Origin: Pleurotus ostreatus/Saccharomyces cerevisiae fusant
Taxonomy: Eukaryota; Opisthokonta
DNA length: 15,024 bases
NCBI GenBank assembly: GCA_024196135.1
Contig: JAMQCK010000840.1
Coordinates: 1 to 15,024, forward strand
Direction: 5' to 3'
The notes below the pieces were generated by a model. That model saw nothing but the letters and a program-made list of their open reading frames with translations, did no database searches and was not told the DNA's origin. Position numbers and translations under genes: made by a program. This document shows positions 9,082-15,024 of the stretch, one piece after another. Every line of letters starts with the position of its first letter. Position 1 is the first letter of the stretch.

Positions 9082-9395
9082 TTAGACGGCACGGTAGAGC
9101 GAGGGAATGGCGCGACATCGCTGACCCCGTCGCCTTCCATCGCATACAACTCAAGGCTCGGCGCGTTTTACTGCCTTGTCGACGGCTCGGGGGGCGACAT
9201 ACGGATCAACGCCCGCAACGGCGGTGGCATATGCGCCTTGTCGCCCACTTTGGGCAAGCGCCCGCGACCCGCGCAAGCCCTCTGTAACCACCCCCACGCT
9301 GCTTGCGTGTGCGCGCCTGCGGCTGCCGCGCGGGTCTGCTCGCCTTCGCCTGCGATTCCAGATCAGTTGATAGGCTACTCAGAGCCCCGTTGGTC

Positions 9396-9404
9396 TATAT
9401 AAAA
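9396..9404 (+). promoter_or_regulatory. TATA box of the GH55 gene
   Basis: TATATAAAA lies 101 bp upstream of the GH55 start codon, and a C/T-rich stretch lies between them. It is the best TATA box in the window and fits a strongly inducible, secreted-enzyme gene. Confidence 0.7.
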
Positions 9405-9505
9405 GGCGCAGCTGCCATGTCTGCTTTCCCCTCATCCTTCTCTTTCGGCCCAGCGCCCCCCTCCCATTCCTTAACCGTTCGCCAGCCCTTGAGTAGCTGG
9501 TCAAC

Positions 9506-12140
9506 ATGTTGGCAGGCATCCTCCTCCTTCCTTTACTGTCTCTTCTTGCCGCGGCGTTTCCGCTTCTTGAGCGCCAGTCGAGCACTTTCTGGCTGGAAGC
9601 CATCGACCATGCCGGTGCCCCCGCGTTTGGTGAGGCGAACTACAAGGTCTTCCGCAACGTGAAGGACTATGGTGCGAAGGGTGATGGTACGACCGACGAC
9701 ACGGAGGCCATCAAGTGCGTCCTCTTTCCCTTCAACAGTTGACGTTGTACTCATCGTCTTTCAGCAAGGCCATCACCGATGGCAATCGTTGCGGTGCCAC
9801 CACCTGTGTTTCCTCGACCACCACCCCGGCCCTCGTCTACTTCCCTCAAGGGTACGTACCTCTGTCCCCTCTTCAGCGACGATGCTAACCCCTTCCTCAG
9901 TTCCTACGTCATCTCTGCCCCCATCGTTCCCTACTACTACACCCAGCTCATTGGTGATGCGACCAACCCTCCGACCCTTCTCGCTGCGGCCGACTTTGCT
10001 GGCATGGCTATCATCGATGCCGACCCGACGGAGAACGGCGAAAGCTGGTATGTCAACCAGAACAACTTGTGAGTAGACCTTTTACATTCCGCGTTCGCTC
10101 GAGTCTCATGTGCTTCGCAGCTTCCGTTCCGTCCGCAACTTCGTCATCGATACTACCCAAGTCCCTGCCGCGACTGCTGCCACTGGTATTCACTGGCAGG
10201 TTGCACAGTGCGTTCTGCCCCTAAAGTCCCCGCGCTCTTACTGACTTAGGGATCAGGGCGACGTCGCTCGCTAACGTGCGCTTCGAGATGGCCGACGGCG
10301 ACGATACCAAGCACCAGGGTATCTGGATGGAGAACGGTTCGGGTGGCTTCATGAGCGACCTCACCTTCAACGGAGGCAACTTCGGCATGTGGGTCGGCAA
10401 CCAGCAGTTTACCGTCCGCAACGTCACGATCAACAACGCGAAGACTGCCATCTACTCGCTGTGGAATTGGGGCTGGACGTTCCAGGGCGTCACGATCAAC
10501 AACTGCGGCATCGGCTTCGACGCGATGACCGGTGGTATCACGGAAGACACGCAGACCACTGCTGGTCTCGCGATCATTGACGCCACCGTCGCCGAGACGC
10601 CGATCTTCCTGCAGACCTCGAACGCAAGCACGTCGCTCGCGGGCTCTATCGTGCTCAACAACATTGCGCTCACGAATGTCCCGACCGCTGTTCAGTCCGC
10701 TGACGGCAACGTCGTTCTCGAGGGAGGCAGCAGCACCATTGAGTCCTGGGCCCAGGGCAACGTCTACAGCGGCGACAACGCTGAAGGCAAGTTCACGCAG
10801 GACAAGGTTGCCGCGCCGACCAAGGCCGACTCCCTCCTCGCCGATGGCAAGATCTTCTCGAAGCCGCGCCCGCAGTACACCGACTTCACCAAGGACCAGG
10901 TCGTGACTGCGAAGTCCGCTGGCGCGAAGGGTGACGGGAAGACCGATGACACGGACGCTCTGCAGAAGCTGTTTGACGACGTGAGTATCGGTATACAATT
11001 CTCTTGTATACCCGCTGACTTGCTATGCAGAACGCCGGCAAGAACCTCGTCTTCATCGACCACGGCACGTACATCATCACCAAGACGCTCACGATCCCGG
11101 TTGGCTCCAAGATCGTCGGCGAGGTCTTCTCCGTCCTCGCGGGCTCTGGCGATGCCTTCAAGGACCCGGCGAACCCGCAGGTCGTCGTGAAGGTCGGCAA
11201 CGAGGGCGACAAGGGCACGATTGAGATCCAGGACATCGCCTTCTCGACTGTCGGCCCGGCCGGTGGTGCTATTGTCGTTGAGTGGAACGTCGCTGAGGAG
11301 GAGCAAGGCTCCGCGGGTATGTGGGACTGCCACGTCCGTCTCGCTGGTGGTACGTGAATGTCCCTAACTGTTTCTCACAACGTTTACTGAACTTCTCATT
11401 AGCCAAGGGTAGCGGCCTTCAGGTCGACAACTGCCCGTCTGGTAGCCAAAACGAGGAGTGCTACTCTGCTTACCTCGCGCTGCATCTCACTCCCAAGTCG
11501 ACCGCCTACCTTGAGGGCACCTGGGTGTGGAACGCCGACCACGACCTCGACGATTCCGAGGAGGGCCGCATCACCGTCTACTCCGGCCGTGGTATCCTCT
11601 CGGAGTCTGCTGGTCCCGTCTGGATGATCGGTACTGCGTCCGAACACCACGTCCTGTACCAATACAACCTCAACGGCGCAAAGAACCACTACCTTGGTCT
11701 CATCCAGACTGAGTCGGTGTGTACTACCTTGACTTTCATTCTGCCGTGCTTTCGACTAACTTGTCTTCCAGCCCTACTTCCAGCCTACCCCCGCCGTTCC
11801 GGAGCCCTTCTCCCTCAACGACGACCTCAAGGACCCGTCCTTCCCTGACGGCATGACCTCCGCCTGGGCCCTGAACATCGCCAACTCCGAGGACATCCTC
11901 GTCTTCGGCGCCGGCCTCTACTCCTTCTTTGTCGACTACACCCAGGAGTGCCTCGACACCTTCGACTGCCAGCCGCAGATCACCAACATCGACACCGCCT
12001 CCTCCAAGAATGTGTTCATCTTCCAGCTCAGCACCGTCTCGACGGAGAACCAGCTGAGCGTCGGTGGCAAGCCGGTGGTTAAGCAGGCCGACAACCGGAA
12101 CGGCTTCGCTTCCACCGTGTCCGTCTGGACCCAGGCATAG
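9506..12140 (+). CDS. Secreted GH55 exo-beta-1,3-glucanase (758 aa, 8 exons)
   Basis: Exons: 9506-9714, 9765-9851, 9901-10068, 10121-10207, 10257-10980, 11031-11349, 11403-11716 and 11772-12140. Introns are 49-55 nt and the total is 2277 nt in phase. Residues 1-17 (Leu/Ala-rich after MLAGI) are a signal peptide, so the enzyme is exported. GH55 enzymes have two tandem right-handed beta-helix domains, and the marker sequence of each is visible: DYGAKGDGTTDDTEA at 54-68 and SAGAKGDGKTDDTDA at 404-418. NNFFRSVRNFVID and GLQVDNCPSGSQNEECYS are typical family segments. E612 in GTASEHHVLYQYN is the probable counterpart of the catalytic acid studied in Phanerochaete Lam55A; that assignment is by resemblance. 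The reaction releases glucose from the non-reducing ends of beta-1,3-glucans such as laminarin and fungal wall glucan. Length is normal, with no breaks. Roles include wall turnover, autolysis or mycoparasitic feeding. Confidence 0.94.
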
Positions 12141-12421
12141 ACGCTGTTCACGGGCACCCTTTACGCATAAGTTATTAACTGTATTTCTATCCCACCGCGC
12201 TGGGCGACCACTCACGTACACGTCGTATTTATTGGGCGGGCTGTATCTGTGATGTAGGCGCCTTGTAGATGTAGGGCATACCACGCTTTGTTACCTAAAA
12301 TTTATTCTCTCATGAAGCTCGCGTCGGAGTGCATCGAGTGACTGGATAATTGCTACTCAAACAAGGGCTACTTGGGCCAGAGGTCAATGAATTTTTAAGA
12401 CGCGTTCCCTGCTGACTGTTC

Positions 12422-12446
12422 AAAGGAAAGGAAAGGAAAGGAAAGG
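12422..12446. repeat. Pentanucleotide microsatellite (AAAGG)5
   Basis: Five perfect copies of AAAGG, purine-only on the plus strand, lie in noncoding DNA 282 bp after the GH55 stop. Such a tract is likely to vary in copy number between strains. Confidence 0.9.
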
Positions 12447-12929
12447 TTATTCGGGCGAGGTCCCTAAGCAGGAACAACCCTATCCGCCCTACGCAGCCAA
12501 GGGGTCGCACGGCTGCGCGGCGGAGCACCACGTAGCTTATCGCTGTGTACATATTGCGCTGGCAATTGAAGGGTTTCAAACGGGCCCACGGCAACATCAT
12601 GAATTTTATGGACATGGAATCTCCATTAGGAAGGCATTCAACCCAGTAAGGCAATAGAAGGCAATTCACTTCGAAGCTCCTTGAGGCCCGCGACCAGCGC
12701 TCCGGTACACCCAGAAATCCAGAAAACTTCTCTCAAGGTCCCGCCCCAATCATTTGTCACTATGACCGCACTGTGCTCTAATAAGGATAGTGTACATCCC
12801 TTCGCATGCTGTATATACATAAATAATGCACTCCAATGAAGCTACTAGTTTTTAGAGGGCCAACGCTGCGCGCGGCATACGGTGAGTTAGGAATGTCCCG
12901 CTGCTTTGTCACGCGCTGGTGATCCCCCC

Positions 12930-12948
12930 GTGCCGTCCGGATCGGCAC
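12930..12948. repeat. Small inverted repeat GTGCCG-N7-CGGCAC
   Basis: Perfect 6-bp arms at 12930-12935 and 12943-12948 flank a 7-bp spacer. It lies about 90 bp beyond the F-box stop codon. It could be a transcript-end hairpin or a dimeric factor site, but arms this short arise by chance. Confidence 0.25.
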
Positions 12949-13036
12949 CCCACGCGGCGACGGACAAATGGGCCGAGTAAATGTATTCAGGAAACTCGAT
13001 AATATAACGGGAAGTATAAACGATATGAAGACCACG

Positions 13037-14306
13037 CTAATGAGTACTGTCGCTCTCAACAATGACGCTGAACCGCGAAGGAGGTAAGAAGCGGAGGCAA
13101 TTATGCACGGCAAGTAGGAGGTCATGCGCCCTCTCGCCGTTGCGGGGGAAGTCAATGATGAGAACCACCTCCAACTTGCACGTTTTCCCCAGCGCCTGAT
13201 GAAGCCACACATGCCAGTCTAGTATGCACAACCCATCTCCGGAGTCGAAGAGCGCGAAGCACCAGTTACCAGCCAAGGCAACGGTGGTCATCCGCTTCGT
13301 CATGACCCTGAGCCGCAGCTTTTCCAAAGCGGCCAGGTTCCCTTTCCCCCGCTCCGTATGCAAAAAATCAGCGAGGCTGAGCCATTCGCGCCGTTTCTTG
13401 TCATTCCCTCGTCTCATGTCGACTTTGAGAACCCGCAAGCGACGCAGAGTGTCGCATGCCGCTTCACCTGCGTAGTGGTCAGCATGAATGTGGCGGCAGA
13501 GGGATAATGTACGCACCCAGGGGCTTAACGTAGGCCTTTGCAGGGAACAGGCCAACGCCAAGCTCAGTCACTCGCGGCGGTGTAACGGCCAAAAGGTCGT
13601 TCAACGACGCCCAAGACAAACCCTGCATGAAGTTCAAGGTTGTAAGCGCGGGTGCGTTGCGCCGAAAATATTCGGCGGTGAATGTGGAGAACTGGGCGAA
13701 GAAGCAATGAGAAATCGTCAGCTCCCGCAGATTCCGGTACGCGGCCACGCTCTCGGTGAGAGAGAATGGCAACGAGATAGTTTTGCAAGAAACGGCGAGG
13801 GTGCGAAGCCGCGGCGCCGCCATCTGAAGACCCAAATCAACGTCGCGAAGGCCGTACGGCCTTGAGTTCATGCGAAGGTGCTGCAGAGCAGGGAATTGAG
13901 CGAGAAAGTGAGGTAGGCGTATTTGGACGTCGGGGGAGAACGAGGGAACCGATGTGGTGCACCAATCGATCGTGTGAACGTTTGTGAAGGCGGACCCGAA
14001 GGGCACGAGGCCGTTGGTGTGGATGACAAGCTCCTCCACGAAACGCGCGATTACCGGGGCCTTCATCGCCAGATGGCGATAGTCGATTTCGCTTCGGATG
14101 TGGACCTTTCTGTAGAAGAAGGGGAGGGCGTAATGGAAGTGGCTAGACGCGCAAAGGAACGCGAGAACGGTGTTGCGATCGCAGAAAGAGATGATCAGGG
14201 GGAAGAGCTCGACGAACAGCGTCGGCTGCAGAGGAAATGAAGCTTGAGCGGGGTCCACTGTGACGAAGAATCAGCACGAGTTTGCAAGCGATGTAGCAGA
14301 CGCACT
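13037..14306 (-). CDS. F-box-like protein with leucine-rich C-terminal region (390 aa, start codon split by an intron)
   Basis: Best model: first base A of the ATG at 14306, a 48-nt intron (14305-14258; donor GTGCGT, branch CTGAT, acceptor TCACAG), exon 14257-13517, a 49-nt intron (13516-13468; donor GTGCGT, branch CTGAC, acceptor CGCAG), and last exon 13467-13037. The coding total is 1173 nt in phase. An in-frame TAG lies 12 nt before the spliced ATG. Residues about 12-53 (PTLFVELFPLIISFCDRN and on to ALPFFYRKVHI) match the degenerate F-box found in large agaricomycete families; such proteins recruit targets to SCF ubiquitin ligases through Skp1. The rest has spaced Leu-rich segments (HFLAQFPALQHLRMN, RLRTLAVSC, NLRELTISHC) like irregular leucine-rich repeats. 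An alternative 5' end uses the ATG at 14536 and a 113-nt intron (14370-14258), giving 445 aa, also in phase; the short intron fits the rest of the window better. Target unknown. Confidence 0.72.
14258..14305 (-). other. Intron that splits the F-box gene start codon
   Basis: Removal joins A (14306) to TG (14257-14256), creating ATG-GAC-CCC at the head of the F-box frame. Donor, branch and acceptor are all near consensus and the length is typical of this window. Without splicing the F-box frame has no ATG upstream of its F-box segment. Confidence 0.65.
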
Positions 14307-14566
14307 TGCTCTTGTTTCCTAATATGCACGTCCAGGTTGCGCCTTCGTTTGATGGCTATATACGCCTTACGGAGGTAGGGCAAGCTGTGAAGGGGGTACG
14401 CTCTGGACGCGTCTAGGCAGTACCTGTTGCTCACCCGAAGTAAGACATCGCGGAAGCGTTCAAAGAGCCCCACGGAGGCGTGGGCGTTGAGGGCGTCGGC
14501 GCACGCGTAGACCACGTCCATGTCAGAAGTGGTCATTAGGGCGAGTCTGCCTCCAAGCAGGTCACA

Positions 14567-14615
14567 TGACCTCAACTCTTGGAATTGCTTATGTAACTTC
14601 CTAGAGTTGAGGTCA
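14567..14615. repeat. 13-bp inverted repeat at the outer part of the LTR
   Basis: TGACCTCAACTCT (14567-14579) and AGAGTTGAGGTCA (14603-14615) are perfect complements around a 23-bp spacer. A second overlapping palindrome, AGGTCA-CA-TGACCT, spans 14559-14572. Both suggest hairpin formation or a dimeric factor site in the LTR promoter. Confidence 0.85.
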
Positions 14616-14749
14616 CCTGACTTTTCCCCACGCTTTGCCCGGGTGGGCCCGTACATACGCGTGTAGATACCTTTCCTTTCCCTCAGTCGCTATCTCACTA
14701 GCAGGAAGACTGAGGTCCTGCGCGTCCTGCGCTTCTTTAGCTCGTGAAA
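14567..14749 (+). repeat. Probable 5' LTR (or its 3' part) of a copia-type retrotransposon
   Basis: The stretch just left of the primer-binding site and gag must contain the 5' long terminal repeat. The left limit given is the first TG of a strong palindrome at 14567-14615 and is a guess; the right limit is set by the primer-binding site. No clean TG...CA ends could be fixed, and the 3' LTR is outside the window, so length and boundaries are unverified. Confidence 0.4.
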
Positions 14750-14761
14750 GGTTATGAGCCC
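14750..14761 (+). other. Retrotransposon primer-binding site, initiator tRNA-Met anticodon arm
   Basis: GGTTATGAGCCC is the exact reverse complement of GGGCUCAUAACC, the anticodon stem-loop of fungal initiator tRNA-Met (as remembered from the two model yeasts). Copia of Drosophila and Ty5 of yeast are primed by an internally cleaved half of this tRNA, rather than by its 3' end. The site sits 57 bp before the gag ATG, where a primer-binding site is expected. Confidence 0.65.
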
Positions 14762-14818
14762 CGTGGCCTAAATCGAGCAAGACTTCGATCTGCGACTCAC
14801 TCTATCCCACTCTGCGCC

Positions 14819-15024
14819 ATGGCACCCAAGGACATCGTCCCGATCCTTACCGACGCCCAGGACTGGCCCCTCTGGCGCCTCCGGGTCACCGACGCCCTCA
14901 ACAGGGACGACCTCACCTCCGTGGTGACCGGGCATGAGAAGTCCCCTCCTCCCGAGATCGCGGTGACTCCTCCCACGCCGACGGTGGCCTCTCCCCCCTC
15001 CACGTCACCTGGCGCCCCTGCCGC
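14819..15024 (+). CDS. Retrotransposon gag polyprotein, N-terminal fragment
   Basis: The frame begins at the ATG at 14819-14821 and stays open for 68 codons to the window edge. It reads PILTDAQDWPLWRLRVTDAL, then a Pro/Thr/Ser-rich linker. The pattern L-T/N-x-x-N/D-W/Y-x-x-W-x-x-x-V/M near the N-terminus is the hallmark of copia-type Gag (UBN2/DUF4219-like) proteins, which assemble the particle that encloses element RNA. The zinc knuckle, protease, integrase and reverse transcriptase would lie to the right. Whether the frame stays intact cannot be seen. Confidence 0.7.
   Translation, partial: MAPKDIVPILTDAQDWPLWRLRVTDALNRDDLTSVVTGHEKSPPPEIAVTPPTPTVASPPSTSPGAPA

Larger units (their letters stand above)
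8332..9505. other. Long intergenic region upstream of the GH55 gene
   Basis: It holds the 3' end of the dehydrogenase transcript, an 8-bp inverted repeat at 8540-8563, an unexplained minus-strand open frame at 8578-9081, and the GH55 promoter with a clear TATA box at 9396-9404. No plus-strand gene was supported; the plus-strand open frame at 8938-9402 has no family signal and runs into the TATA box. Confidence 0.5.
12141..13036. other. Intergenic region between convergent GH55 and F-box genes
   Basis: The two neighbours converge, so both 3' UTRs and terminators lie here. AT-rich stretches follow the GH55 stop (12161-12185 and 12290-12310) and occur again at 12800-12830. A pentanucleotide repeat sits at 12422-12446 and a small inverted repeat at 12930-12948. 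Open frames on the minus strand (such as 12310-12669) do not look like protein. Confidence 0.5.
14750..15024 (+). mobile_element. Ty1/copia-type LTR retrotransposon, left end (runs off right edge)
   Basis: The segment combines a primer-binding site, a short leader and the start of gag, in the order expected of an LTR retrotransposon. The preceding LTR-like sequence is listed separately. Pol domains that would settle copia versus gypsy are beyond the window; copia is favoured by the gag N-terminus and the half-tRNA priming site. The element points away from the F-box gene. Confidence 0.65.

Noticed and set aside
8938..9402. 154-codon plus-strand open frame before GH55
   Set aside because: It ends inside the GH55 TATA box, has Ala/Cys/Pro-rich low complexity in its second half and no family signal.
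10246..10998. 250-codon minus-strand open frame
   Set aside because: It is antisense to GH55 exon 5. Strong GC-ending codon bias on the plus strand produces long stop-free antisense frames; its translation is low-complexity Val/Arg/Glu-rich and matches no family.
9506..12140. Possibility that window genes form a cell-wall glucan cluster with KNR4
   Set aside because: Only two of the genes touch beta-glucan, they are separated by an unrelated dehydrogenase, and fungal genomes place such genes together by chance.
12310..12669. 119-codon minus-strand open frame in the convergent intergenic region
   Set aside because: It crosses the pentanucleotide repeat, has scattered composition and no recognisable motif.
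14195..14656. 153-codon minus-strand frame starting at 14656
   Set aside because: Its first 40 codons are LTR-like sequence, so the 14656 start is not credible; the part from the ATG at 14536 is discussed as a possible uORF or alternative exon.
1..15024. tRNA, rRNA, CRISPR or bacterial-type defence systems
   Set aside because: No cloverleaf-like segment, rRNA-like block, regular direct repeats or prokaryotic operon structure was seen on reading either strand.

Overview
The window is nuclear DNA from a filamentous basidiomycete, most likely a wood- or litter-decaying agaricomycete. The evidence is GC-rich, densely packed genes, many phased introns of 46-56 nt with GTRNGT-like donors and CTRAY-like branch sites, and best-fit protein families typical of such fungi (membrane-anchored Msc7-type aldehyde dehydrogenase, GH55 glucanase, Knr4/Smi1, F-box/leucine-rich proteins). 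No bacterial operon, CRISPR array, rRNA or tRNA gene was seen. All exon structures were read by eye from splice signals, frame phase and protein continuity.

Layout, left to right. (1) 1-246, minus: first two exons of a membrane protein resembling the DUF1295 (steroid-reductase/ICMT-like) family, running off the left edge. (2) 785-2553, plus: five-exon, 522-aa nuclear protein with an AT-hook, a SANT/Myb-like domain and a Pro/Gln/Ser-rich tail; it shares a 538-bp divergent promoter with the first gene. (3) 3074-5207, plus: three-exon, 675-aa Knr4/Smi1 homologue with a SUKH domain and long disordered C-terminus. (4) 5895-8331, plus: eleven-exon, 640-aa Msc7-like aldehyde dehydrogenase, including a 5-nt microexon. 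(5) 9506-12140, plus: eight-exon, 758-aa secreted GH55 exo-beta-1,3-glucanase with a strong TATA box. (6) 13037-14306, minus: 390-aa F-box-like protein whose best model has its ATG split by a 48-nt intron. (7) About 14567-15024, plus: left end of a Ty1/copia-type LTR retrotransposon with a primer-binding site matching the anticodon arm of initiator tRNA-Met and the start of gag; it runs off the right edge.

No shared pathway links all the genes. Knr4/Smi1 (cell-wall assembly control) and the GH55 enzyme (beta-1,3-glucan breakdown) both concern beta-glucan, but this is ordinary genomic neighbourhood and no cluster is claimed. I found no convincing new multi-gene system. The points most worth a second look are the split start codon with its overlapping upstream reading frame, the half-tRNA priming site next to that gene, the microexon, and two unexplained minus-strand open frames in intergenic DNA (8578-9081 and 2750-3001).
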